A stretch of DNA of 24,463 bases from CCY15215 sp039194995 (GTDB lineage Bacteria; Cyanobacteriota; Cyanobacteriia; Cyanobacteriales; Spirulinaceae), in NCBI GenBank assembly GCA_039194995.1, contig JBCCVR010000112.1, positions 1 through 24,463 of the forward strand. The letters are read 5' to 3'. The position numbers and the translations under genes are program-made. Each line of letters begins with the position of its first letter. Positions within the stretch are counted from its first letter, which is position 1. The notes below the pieces were generated by a model. It saw only the letters and a list, made by a program, of their open reading frames with translations, ran no database searches and was not told where the DNA came from. Positions 6,362 to 14,185 of the stretch are shown one piece after another.

Positions 6362-8308
6362 TCAAGCAAAATCATAAACTCCCTCCGAAGCCGAAGTCCC
6401 ATCCCATTGAAACTCTGCCTCGTAAATGGGTCTTCCCAACTTTTGCCATTCCAATCGCGCGGCGGCGAGAATGTGTTCCATCTCCACCCTTTCTCCCCGT
6501 TCTGCCGCCAGAAAAGCTGCATTCAACGCGATATTGTGGATCGCTCCCCCCGTAAGATTGAACCGAGCTAAAAATTGCCAGTCTAACGCCCCCAATGGTA
6601 AAGCGGGGGGAAACTCCTTCTGCCACAGATGCAGGCGAGATTCCGGGTTGGGAAAGGGAAAATCGATAATAAAGCGAAGACGGCGGAGAAAAGCCTCATC
6701 TAATGACCCTTTGAGGTTGGTCGCCAGAATTGCTAACCCCCGATAGGATTCAATGCGTTGGAGTAAATAATCGACTTCTATATTAGCATAGCGATCGCGA
6801 GCATCCTTGACCTCCGAGCGTTTGCCGAACAAGGCATCTGCCTCATCGAAAAAGAGAATCGCACCGCCTTCCTCCGCTGCATCGAACAGGCGGCTTAAAT
6901 TCTTCTCCGTCTCCCCAATGTACTTGCTGACCACCGAGGAGAGATCGATGCGATAGAGATGGATATCCAACTCTTTGGCGATAACCTCCGCCGCCATCGT
7001 CTTCCCGGTGCCGCTTTCCCCAGCAAACAGGGCGCTCGTCCCCAAGCCCCGATTGAGACGATCGCGATACCCCCATTCATCGTAGACCCGCGATCGCAAG
7101 CGCACCTGCTGGACGATTTGCCTCAACAGCCCCAACTCCCGCTCGGGCAAAACCAAATTTTCCAAACTCGCCTTCACCTCCAACCGTTGGGCCAGCCCCT
7201 CCAACCGGGGGACAGAATGTTGCAAGCAGGCCTGCCAGAGCGATCGCTCTCGAGGTTGGCGATCGCGGGTCGAGACGGCAATCTTTTCGATCTCCCCAAA
7301 AGTCAAACTAAACTGACTTGCCAACCGCGAGGGTATCTCCCCCACTTCCTCCCCCAAAACTGTTGCCCAGGCTTGGCGCTGCTCCTTGGGAGTCGGTTTG
7401 TCCGTGGCGACTGCCAACACATCCAAATACGCCGGCAATCGCACCGAGCGACCGTCCAGAAATAGCATCCCCCGACACTGACTGGCGAAGCGCTGCACCG
7501 CCGCCTCCGCAGTCACCTGCTCCGTATCGAGATAGAGCGCCAAGTCTAACAAGTGATTCTCGCGCTCCCACAGCCGCAGGAAATCCTCATATTCTGCATT
7601 GACCGAGGGAATGATCTGCCCTGGCAAGCCTAAAAGCAACCACCCGAAATTCTCCGCCACAGCCCGGGCGATCTGTTGCTTGCTGGGGGCATTCTCTCCG
7701 AGGAACTGAATAATCGGCAAACGTTGCCCGGGGGGGGATTTTTCGAGAACTCGGCAAATTTCCTTGACCACCGCCTCTTGAGATGGAGAACATGCCGGCA
7801 AATGCTCCCCCTCCTCCGCAGTCCCTAAAGGATAGACCAGAGAAGCCAAACGGCGATCGAGGCGTTGGTGTCCCACAAGAAAATTGAGAATGCGTTGGTC
7901 GATCTTCAGGGGACACCATTTATCTGGCAGGGTATCCCGCTTCTGCACCTCTAGCAAATGCCAGTACCGCAGGGCTCCCTCGCAAGACACCACCTCCCAA
8001 TCCTCATCCCCGAAGATGCCAAAGGCTAGAGAAAAAGTGGGATAGGGGCGATTTTTTCCTCCTTCCAAGCGATCGCATAACATCGGCACCGTATCATCCA
8101 ATTCCATCGCTGCACAGAGGAGTAAAGTTTCCTGCTCCAGCCGGGTGAGCTGAAAGCAGTTTCCCAGGTATTCGAGAGCGGGAGGAATCGGGATGGGGGA
8201 TAACTTCTCCTGCTGGATCTCCATTTGTTCCATGCGTCCTCGCAGGGCCTCCACTGCCACTGCCAGAGCCATCTTCTGGTTTTTCATGTCATGAACGGCA
8301 TTTCTCAT
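6362..8308 (-). CDS. AAA+ ATPase, eCIS-associated (Afp15/Pvc15-like)
   Basis: A 648-residue protein with one intact C-terminal AAA+ module: Walker A GESGTGKT (430-437), Walker B ILFFDEAD (484-491), sensor-1 Asn in AILATN (531) and Arg fingers in AFLRRLRF (542-545). Residues 1-165 form a mostly helical N-terminal region. Residues about 196-340 look like a degenerate first AAA domain: FLGENAPSKQQIARAVAENF stands where a P-loop would be but lacks GxxGxGK, and MLFLDG (281-286) replaces Walker B. The usual sensor-2 Arg is also absent (LTGGAIHNIAL). This layout resembles the ATPase of contractile injection systems (Afp15, Pvc15), thought to help assemble the particle. The ATG at 8308 is tentative: AAAGG abuts it, and ATG codons at residues 8 and 13 are alternatives. 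Confidence 0.85.
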   Translation of the reverse strand: MRNAVHDMKNQKMALAVAVEALRGRMEQMEIQQEKLSPIPIPPALEYLGNCFQLTRLEQETLLLCAAMELDDTVPMLCDRLEGGKNRPYPTFSLAFGIFGDEDWEVVSCEGALRYWHLLEVQKRDTLPDKWCPLKIDQRILNFLVGHQRLDRRLASLVYPLGTAEEGEHLPACSPSQEAVVKEICRVLEKSPPGQRLPIIQFLGENAPSKQQIARAVAENFGWLLLGLPGQIIPSVNAEYEDFLRLWERENHLLDLALYLDTEQVTAEAAVQRFASQCRGMLFLDGRSVRLPAYLDVLAVATDKPTPKEQRQAWATVLGEEVGEIPSRLASQFSLTFGEIEKIAVSTRDRQPRERSLWQACLQHSVPRLEGLAQRLEVKASLENLVLPERELGLLRQIVQQVRLRSRVYDEWGYRDRLNRGLGTSALFAGESGTGKTMAAEVIAKELDIHLYRIDLSSVVSKYIGETEKNLSRLFDAAEEGGAILFFDEADALFGKRSEVKDARDRYANIEVDYLLQRIESYRGLAILATNLKGSLDEAFLRRLRFIIDFPFPNPESRLHLWQKEFPPALPLGALDWQFLARFNLTGGAIHNIALNAAFLAAERGERVEMEHILAAARLEWQKLGRPIYEAEFQWDGTSASEGVYDFA

Positions 8309-8432
8309 CCTTTGCTCATTTTAAAGTTGAATTGCTTATTTGGAGTAAAGAGGAGATCGGTCTCAAAAAAACGATCGCATCGACCAGACTAACCCCAGCA
8401 AACGCGATCGCCATTCTAAATTTTGAATTAAT
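8309..8432. other. Spacer with a possible weak terminator
   Basis: On the minus strand a short stem CGAT-GCG-ATCG is followed by seven T near 8368-8374. The stem is only four base pairs, so termination is uncertain. If it fails, the ATPase and cargo genes could be read through from the pil genes upstream. Confidence 0.25.
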
Positions 8433-9035
8433 TCACTCCCACTCTTCAATTTCCAAACCATCCTCAACCGTCAAAGACTCAATCGGTTCGTCTTCAAAAG
8501 ACATCTGGGAGGTTGCTTGCACCACATAGGGAAGGTGTGCGCCCGCTAAACCTTTGAGGATGCGACTGGGGCTATCAGAAGAAAGAACGAATAAAGGATA
8601 TAACTTATCCGTCCCCTCACAGAGAATATCCTCGTAACAGTGGGGCATCAGCCATTCATAATCCTTATCCAAATACACCTGAGTCTGTCGCCAGCGCATC
8701 AAGAGATCGGAAAAATCTTCGTTGGGACGATGCACGAACACCAAAATTTCCGGCCCCATTTTCACCTTCCATTCTGGATCGCACATGAGAATTGCCAGAT
8801 CGCAAGGGAGTTGCATCGCCGTATTGGGGGTAAAGCGATCGCCCGAGCTATCTCCCGTTTTACTGCGACGAATGCGCGCCACCGGAAGCGGCAGGACAAG
8901 CACGCTCTCGAGAGGGCGGCGCATGCTGGGAATCATTTCTAGATAGGGTCGATATTGCCGCAGGAGGGCGATCGCACCATCGCGATCGCTGTATTGCGTC
9001 AGGAGAGTTTCGTAAGCAAATTGTTTGACAGACAT
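8433..9035 (-). CDS. Hypothetical protein of unknown function next to pilC
   Basis: A 200-residue soluble protein that I do not recognise. It has a helical N-terminus (MSVKQFAYETLLTQYSDRDG), a basic middle (ARIRRSKTG), two aromatic, hydrophobic strand-like regions (EILVFVHRP, LYPLFVLSS) and a very acidic tail (FEDEPIESL..EDGLEIEEWE). There is no signal peptide, no transmembrane segment and no known catalytic motif. Its ATG lies 10 bases after the pilC stop, so it is probably cotranscribed with pilB-pilT-pilC. It also precedes the eCIS-type ATPase by 124 bases, so it could belong to either system. Codon use and HIP1 content look like those of its neighbours, which argues against recent transfer. 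Confidence 0.75.
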   Translation of the reverse strand: MSVKQFAYETLLTQYSDRDGAIALLRQYRPYLEMIPSMRRPLESVLVLPLPVARIRRSKTGDSSGDRFTPNTAMQLPCDLAILMCDPEWKVKMGPEILVFVHRPNEDFSDLLMRWRQTQVYLDKDYEWLMPHCYEDILCEGTDKLYPLFVLSSDSPSRILKGLAGAHLPYVVQATSQMSFEDEPIESLTVEDGLEIEEWE

Positions 9036-9045
9036 AATTTTTTCA

Positions 9046-10290
9046 TTAACCTAATTCATCAAACACGGCAAACATGGGCAGATACATTGACAGCAGAATG
9101 ACTCCCACAATTCCGGCAACCCCGACCATCATTAACGGTTCGATGACACTGGTTAACGCCTTAACCGCCTGTTCGACTTCATCTTCATAAAAATCCGCGA
9201 CCTTCATCATCATCGTATCCAGTTCCCCGGTTTCTTCCCCAATGCTCATCATTTGTAAGGCCAGAGCCGGAAAAACCCCCTCCCTTTCTAGGGCAACGCT
9301 GATCATTCCTCCTTGTTGAATCTCCCCTTTAGCGCGTTCGATGGAATCTTCAATCACCTTATTGCCAGCAATATCCCGCACGATATCCATACAGTTGAGA
9401 ATGGGAACCCCCGATCGTGTCAGCGTGCCAAAAATACGGCAAAAACGAGCCACCGCAGTTTTTTGGTTCAAATCACCAAATAAGGGAGCTTTTAAAAAGA
9501 AACCGTCGATTCTCAGTCGTCCTTGAGGGGTTTTATAAGCAATGCTGTAAGCAGTGGATAGCCCGACGATCGAACCGATAAATACTGGCCAAAACCACCA
9601 ATCGCTATCCAATGCTCCATCCTTAACGGGAATGAAACTATCGCTTAACCACAACATCAAGGCCGTGAGTGCTGGCAATTCCGTTCCCAACTCCACAAAA
9701 ATTCCCGCAAAAATGGGAATCAGAAAGATCGTCATGGCAAAGAAGACAATGACTGCCAGAGATCCCACGGCAACGGGATAGGACATTGCCGATTTAACTT
9801 GGTTGGCAAGGCGCTGCATATTTTCTAGCAATACCGCCAATCGATCTAGAACTTGGTCGAGAACCCCCCCAGTTTCTCCAGCTTCCACCATAGAAACATA
9901 GAGTTTATCGAAGCATTCAGGATACTTCCTCATGGACTCGGAAAGGCTGACCCCCTGCTGTACGTCAGCGCTAATTCCCGTGAGCGCCTTTTTCAGTTTC
10001 GGATTATCGCATTGATCCGTCAAAATCCCCAAGCATCTGACCATTGCGACACCAGCATTGACCATGACAGAAAATTGGCGGGAGAACACTGCTTTGTCTT
10101 TTACGCCAACACTGGTCATTTTTTCTGACAGGGCGGCTAAGTCGAAATTTAAGCCAGTCGCCTTAATTTCTCCGACGCTACTGTATTGATTCTGAAGAAT
10201 CATGCGAGCCTGTTCGGGGGAGGTGGCTGCCACCTTTTCTTTGACAAGATTGCCTTTGGCATCTTTAACTTCAGCAACAAATGTAGGCAT
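9046..10290 (-). CDS. pilC: Type IV pilus inner-membrane platform protein PilC
   Basis: A 414-residue GspF/PilC-family protein that anchors the pilus assembly motors in the cytoplasmic membrane. It has two repeated cytoplasmic GspF domains: residues about 68-190 (FSRQFSVMVNAGVAMVRCLGIL, VEAGETGGVLDQVLDRLA) and 278-400 (ARFCRIFGTLTRSGVPILN, IGEETGELDTMM). Three membrane segments are visible at about 172-199, 232-251 and 384-408. The N-terminal segment MPTFVAEVKDAKGNLVKE is typical of pilus PilC proteins. Length is full. It follows pilT by 82 bases filled with heptamer repeats and is followed 10 bases later by the 200-residue unknown protein. Confidence 0.95.
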   Translation of the reverse strand: MPTFVAEVKDAKGNLVKEKVAATSPEQARMILQNQYSSVGEIKATGLNFDLAALSEKMTSVGVKDKAVFSRQFSVMVNAGVAMVRCLGILTDQCDNPKLKKALTGISADVQQGVSLSESMRKYPECFDKLYVSMVEAGETGGVLDQVLDRLAVLLENMQRLANQVKSAMSYPVAVGSLAVIVFFAMTIFLIPIFAGIFVELGTELPALTALMLWLSDSFIPVKDGALDSDWWFWPVFIGSIVGLSTAYSIAYKTPQGRLRIDGFFLKAPLFGDLNQKTAVARFCRIFGTLTRSGVPILNCMDIVRDIAGNKVIEDSIERAKGEIQQGGMISVALEREGVFPALALQMMSIGEETGELDTMMMKVADFYEDEVEQAVKALTSVIEPLMMVGVAGIVGVILLSMYLPMFAVFDELG

Positions 10291-10292
10291 TG

Positions 10293-10344
10293 TTATTGGT
10301 TATTGGTTATTGGTTATTAGTTATTAGTTATTGTTGGTTATTGG
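10293..10344. repeat. Heptamer tandem repeat TTATTGG/TTATTAG between pilT and pilC
   Basis: TTATTGG occurs at 10293, 10300 and 10307, then TTATTAG at 10314 and 10321, the variant TTATTGT at 10328 and a further TTATTGG at 10338. On the other strand the unit is AACCAAT, fitting the AACNNNN pattern of the other spacer repeats in this window. It fills most of the spacer. Confidence 0.9.
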
Positions 10345-10372
10345 ATTCCCAACAACCAACGACACACAATAA

Positions 10373-11464
10373 TTAGCGCTTTTTCGCACCTGTTGCACCG
10401 ACGATTCGTGCTAATTCATCGGGTTTGCCACTTTTTCCCAAAGCCTCTTCGTAGGCGACTTTGCCTTCCTTTACAAATCCTCCTAATGCTTGTTCCATGG
10501 TTTGCATTCCCAATTTCATTCCTGTTTGAATGGAAGAATAAATCATGGCGGTTTTGCCATCGCGAATGAGGTTAGCGATCGCTGGCGTGACGACCATAAT
10601 TTCCTGAGCCATACACCGTCCGAATTCACCCGGTTTGGGGTTTTGTTTTTGCACCAAGCACTGACTAAATACGGCTAAAAGAGATTGAGACATTTGCGCC
10701 CGAATTTGCGGCTGTTGTTCGGGTGGAAACACATCCAAAAGGCGATCGATCGTCCCGGCTGCCGAGTTGGTATGTAAAGTGCCAAAAACTAAGTGTCCCG
10801 TTTCTGCGGCGGAGACGGCGAGAGCAATAGTTTCTAAATCCCGCATTTCCCCGACTAGAATGATGTCAGGGTCTTGTCGGAGCGCGCCTTTAAGAGCATT
10901 ACCAAAACTCTTGGTATCTTCTCCTTTTTGTCGTTGGTGAAAGAGACTTTTTACATTGGGAAAAACATATTCAATTGGGTCTTCTACCGTAAGGATATGT
11001 TCGGCGCGGGTACGATTGATCAAATCCAGCATCGCTGCCATTGTGGTCGTTTTTCCCGATCCCGTTTGCCCGGTTACTAGCACCATTCCCCGAGGGCGTT
11101 CGGTCATTTCTCGAACGATATCTGGCAATCCCAACATATCGAAATTGGGAATTTTAGAAGAGAGCGCTCGCATGCAGGCAGCATAACATCCTCGTTCTTT
11201 GTAAACATTGAGACGGAAGCGAGCGAGGCCTTTTACCCCATACGAAGAATCCAATTCCCAGTTTTGCTCGATTTCTTTGCGCTGCTTGTTATTGAGCATG
11301 CTAAAAATCAGCTTTTGTGCCTCTTGGGGGGTGAGGGGTTCTTCACCGATCGGTTGCAGTTTGCCGCTACAGCGAAAATAAATCGGTGCTCCAGCTTGGA
11401 TGTGAACGTCAGAGCCGCCCATTTCGACTAGCTGTTCTAAGACATCTTCGATCATTAATTCCAT
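10373..11464 (-). CDS. pilT: Type IV pilus retraction ATPase PilT
   Basis: A 363-residue secretion ATPase that depolymerises pili and drives twitching motility and DNA uptake. Motifs seen: Walker A GQTGSGKT (132-139), Asp box TVEDPIEYVF (159-168), Walker B DPDIILVGEMRD (198-209), His box GHLVFGTLHTN (223-233) and the PilT-specific AIANLIRDGK (295-304, equivalent to AIRNLIRE). The PAS-like N-terminal domain contains GGSDVHIQAG. Length and N-terminus (MELMIEDVLEQLVE) match cyanobacterial PilT. It lies between pilB and pilC, the usual cyanobacterial order. Confidence 0.96.
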   Translation of the reverse strand: MELMIEDVLEQLVEMGGSDVHIQAGAPIYFRCSGKLQPIGEEPLTPQEAQKLIFSMLNNKQRKEIEQNWELDSSYGVKGLARFRLNVYKERGCYAACMRALSSKIPNFDMLGLPDIVREMTERPRGMVLVTGQTGSGKTTTMAAMLDLINRTRAEHILTVEDPIEYVFPNVKSLFHQRQKGEDTKSFGNALKGALRQDPDIILVGEMRDLETIALAVSAAETGHLVFGTLHTNSAAGTIDRLLDVFPPEQQPQIRAQMSQSLLAVFSQCLVQKQNPKPGEFGRCMAQEIMVVTPAIANLIRDGKTAMIYSSIQTGMKLGMQTMEQALGGFVKEGKVAYEEALGKSGKPDELARIVGATGAKKR

Positions 11465-11503
11465 GATTTGTTCTCCAAATTTGTTGTTTGTTGTTTGTGT
11501 CTT

Positions 11504-11565
11504 GGTGCGCGTTCCCTCTCTTGGTCAGCATTCCCTTGCGTCTTACGCCGACGCGGGGTCGCACC
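11504..11565. repeat. GC-rich imperfect palindrome between pilT and pilB
   Basis: Outer arms GGTGCG (11504-11509) and CGCACC (11560-11565), backed by CCC/GGG, enclose an inner stem GCGTC (11538-11542) / GACGC (11550-11554). The segment is clearly GC-richer than its T/G-rich flanks. Those flanks are heptamer-like TTGTTGT copies (11481-11494) on one side and TTTGTTGTTGG on the other. It looks like a small insertion, perhaps a MITE-like or REP-like element. No open reading frame or target-site duplication was established. Confidence 0.45.
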
Positions 11566-11615
11566 GCTTGTTTGTTGTTGGTTATTTTGTTGTTATCTGA
11601 CTCTTTACCTATTCT

Positions 11616-13607
11616 TTAGTCGCTAAAACGCGGGGTCATGCAATAGGGACAATCGACCCATTCGGGTTGCAATTCTGCCCCACAAGTGCGACAAGTTAAA
11701 CCGCTCTTGCGCTTTGCTTTGAGTTCTGCTTCTAAGCCCGCATCGGTGAAGGTGACGCGATCGACTTCTTCGAGGGTGGTGTGACCTTCTTTGACCAAAT
11801 TCAAGCTGTAAGCCAACAGGGTGATCATGCCCTCCTCAACGGCTTTTTCCTTAATGCGTTCCGTGGGTGCGCCACTATTAATCAGCATTTGTAGTTCTTC
11901 GGTCGTTTTCATCACCTCGTAAACCCCCACCCGGCCTTTATAACCAACACCGCCACATTTGCCGCAAGTGTCGCTATTTCGTTGGTCGGGGGGAACGAAG
12001 TTAGCTTTATAGAAAGTGAGTTCCCCATCCTGAGAGGCTGACATTCCGTATCTCGCCAATTCTTCGCGAGTAGGCTGGTAGGGAATGCGACATTCCGAGC
12101 AAACCCGACGCATCAGACGTTGTGCCAGTACTCCCAGTAACGCTCCGGAAATCATGAACGGTTCGACTCCCATTTCATCGAGACGGGCGATCGCACCGGC
12201 TGCGTCGTTGGTATGTAGGGTCGTCAGCACCAAGTGACCCGTGAGTGCGGCTTCAATCGCCGTTTTTGCCGTTTCTTTATCTCGCGTTTCCCCCACCAGA
12301 ATCACATCGGGATCTTGCCGCAAGAAGGAGCGCAAAATGGAGGCAAAATCCATCCCCTTTTCCCGGATGACCTGCACTTGGGTAATCCCGTCCAAAGAAT
12401 ATTCGATGGGGTCTTCTGCGGTACTGATGTTCACTCCCGGATCGTTCCGTTCGGCCAGAATAGAATACAAGCTGGTAGATTTTCCCGATCCCGTTGGCCC
12501 CGTGACCAAAATTAAGCCAAAAGGACGACTGGCCATCTCCCGCACTAACTCCAAAGATTCTGGATGCGAGATCAAGATATCCAATCCCAATTGCGTCGCT
12601 GAGTTATCCAAAATCCGCAGGACGACTTTTTCCCCGTAGCGACTGGGAAGGGTACTCACCCGAAAGTCAACTTTGCGTCCCTTGTACATCCGGCGAATTT
12701 TCCCATCTTGAGGCATCCGTTTTTCTGCAATATCCAACTCGGCCATGATTTTGAAACGAGCGGCAACGGCGGGGGCGACTTTTTTGGGAACGGGATCGAA
12801 AGGTTGTTGCAAAACGCCATCTTTCCGGAAGCGCACTCGTAACTGTTCTTCTTGGGGTTCGATGTGAATGTCGGAAACCCCTTCATTGAGCGCTCGCATT
12901 AAAATTTTATTAACAAGATTGACAATGGGTGCGCCTTGAGCATCTTGTTCTGCACCCAAGTCATCTTCATTTTCATCAGGAGCGTCTTCGAGATTGCCGA
13001 GATCGTCTACTAAGTCCTTCACATCAACGGCTTTTGCATCTTCAGCCGCTTTGGTGCGCTTGAGTTGTTCTTCTAAATATTTTTCGATCAGTTGTTGGTA
13101 GTCCTGAACTGCGATCACCATGCGCTGGAGCTTGATGCCCTGAGGACGGAGAATGCGTCCGAGATCGTCTTGTGCCTCGAGATTATCGGGATTAACCATC
13201 GCAATCAAGACGGAAGGCGGCTCTCCCTCTGTTTTGGAAAGGGGAACGAGTTGGTGGCGGCGACAGATATCAATGGGAATTAATTCTTCAATCAAATCTG
13301 CCATTTGATTGTCGGCCGTTGCTTCGACTTCCGGATCGAGGGAATCGACTCCGTAGAGGATTTTAAGTTCGAACAGTTGCTGCTTCTTGTATTGGCGCTG
13401 GAGTTCTGGTGTGAGTTGGCGACCCGTAATATTTTCGATCGCTTCAGTGAGGGGACGACCGGTTTTGCGCATTTCGGCCAGTGCTTGCTTCATCTGGTCG
13501 TTGTTCGCAAAACCCGCTTGAATGATTTTGTTACCAAACGGAGAAAAATCATTGCGAATCGTGAGGGCGCGGGAACGTCGCGGGGATCTAGGTTTTGATT
13601 GGGTCAT
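11616..13607 (-). CDS. pilB: Type IV pilus extension ATPase PilB
   Basis: A 663-residue GspE/PilB secretion ATPase that powers pilus polymerisation at the inner membrane. It has an MshE-type N-terminal domain (FGNKIIQAGFANNDQMKQAL), Walker A GPTGSGKST (370-378), Asp box STAEDPIEY, Walker B DPDVILVGE (432-440) and His box HLVLTTLHTND (458-468). The family zinc site is made of C503/C506 and C548/C551. A second zinc ribbon ends the protein (C639xxC642, C653xxC656). The start MTQSKPRS at 13607 is preferred because homologues begin shortly before ALTIRNDFSPFGNK; an in-frame ATG at 13676 would add 23 residues of low similarity. Neither has a good ribosome-binding site. It is first in the pil cluster and divergent from grpE. 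Confidence 0.94.
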   Translation of the reverse strand: MTQSKPRSPRRSRALTIRNDFSPFGNKIIQAGFANNDQMKQALAEMRKTGRPLTEAIENITGRQLTPELQRQYKKQQLFELKILYGVDSLDPEVEATADNQMADLIEELIPIDICRRHQLVPLSKTEGEPPSVLIAMVNPDNLEAQDDLGRILRPQGIKLQRMVIAVQDYQQLIEKYLEEQLKRTKAAEDAKAVDVKDLVDDLGNLEDAPDENEDDLGAEQDAQGAPIVNLVNKILMRALNEGVSDIHIEPQEEQLRVRFRKDGVLQQPFDPVPKKVAPAVAARFKIMAELDIAEKRMPQDGKIRRMYKGRKVDFRVSTLPSRYGEKVVLRILDNSATQLGLDILISHPESLELVREMASRPFGLILVTGPTGSGKSTSLYSILAERNDPGVNISTAEDPIEYSLDGITQVQVIREKGMDFASILRSFLRQDPDVILVGETRDKETAKTAIEAALTGHLVLTTLHTNDAAGAIARLDEMGVEPFMISGALLGVLAQRLMRRVCSECRIPYQPTREELARYGMSASQDGELTFYKANFVPPDQRNSDTCGKCGGVGYKGRVGVYEVMKTTEELQMLINSGAPTERIKEKAVEEGMITLLAYSLNLVKEGHTTLEEVDRVTFTDAGLEAELKAKRKSGLTCRTCGAELQPEWVDCPYCMTPRFSD

Positions 13608-14185
13608 AGTCGGTGCGGATTTCCTGACAGAATGATGGGGATTCGGACTGGGAAAGGGGAATCGCCAGACTTTCATCCTCTTTGCTTTTCTTCAATCATT
13701 CCCCCTACGGGAAGAGAAATTGCTAAAGCCCGGTTGAGGAATGCGAGGGATGGGAGCGGATTCGGCTCGGACTCATCCGATTGGGATCGAAGGGCCGATC
13801 TCGCCTCGATAAGCCTCAACTATCCATGATGATAACTTTGAATTTTGACACTGGAAACAGGTTTACTCCGAACCAGAGAAAAATCGCGACTTTCCATGCT
13901 AAGTTTTGTAAATAAACGACTGAAACCCATCAAAAGCATAAATCTCGACAGGAGAGGATCGGCGATGGGGAAAGGGCGGTATGATAGTTCAAGATATGAA
14001 AGCGTTCTCTCGAAAAATGTACCCTCGAGCAATAATGCAGCCTCGATTTAGGACATTATCGAGAAACGCAACTGAGAAACGCGGGGATAGTTAGCAAACT
14101 GCGCGATTGCGATCGCCTCGTTTCCCAAATATATTTTTACAGTAGCAGTTGACGACATTCAATTTAAGGCACAATTTAGGGCAAG
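13608..14185. other. Long divergent intergenic region between pilB and grpE
   Basis: No convincing gene lies in these 578 bases. For pilB a weak minus-strand candidate promoter is TTTCCA (13852-13857), 17 bases, TATCAT (13829-13834). Towards grpE there is an inverted repeat CTCGAT (14042-14047) / ATCGAG (14058-14063), and a direct repeat GAGAAACGC at 14061-14069 and 14074-14082 that could bind a regulator. A CIRCE element (TTAGCACTC, 9 bases, GAGTGCTAA), the HrcA operator of many heat-shock operons, was looked for and not found. Confidence 0.5.
14107..14135 (+). promoter_or_regulatory. Putative sigma-70-type promoter of grpE
   Basis: TTGCGA (14107-14112) and TATATT (14130-14135) are separated by exactly 17 bases. 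The predicted start near 14142 leaves a 44-base leader to the grpE ATG. The -35 box overlaps a HIP1 site. Confidence 0.5.

Noticed and set aside
6959..7465. 168-codon plus-strand open frame inside the AAA+ ATPase gene
   Set aside because: Antisense to a strongly supported gene, without ribosome-binding site or family resemblance.
10293..10344. Possible CRISPR-like array from regular repeats
   Set aside because: The units are seven bases long, adjacent and without spacers; this is a simple tandem repeat.
13820..14051. Two overlapping open frames of about 70 codons in the pilB-grpE spacer
   Set aside because: They overlap on opposite strands, neither has a good ribosome-binding site, and neither resembles a known protein.
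14042..14063. Inverted repeat CTCGAT/ATCGAG as a CIRCE heat-shock operator
   Set aside because: It does not match the CIRCE arms TTAGCACTC/GAGTGCTAA and its spacing is 10 rather than 9; it is only noted as an inverted repeat.
14149..14177. TTGACG with CAATTT as a grpE promoter
   Set aside because: The -10 match is poor and the transcript would start almost at the ATG; the TTGCGA-17-TATATT pair upstream fits better.
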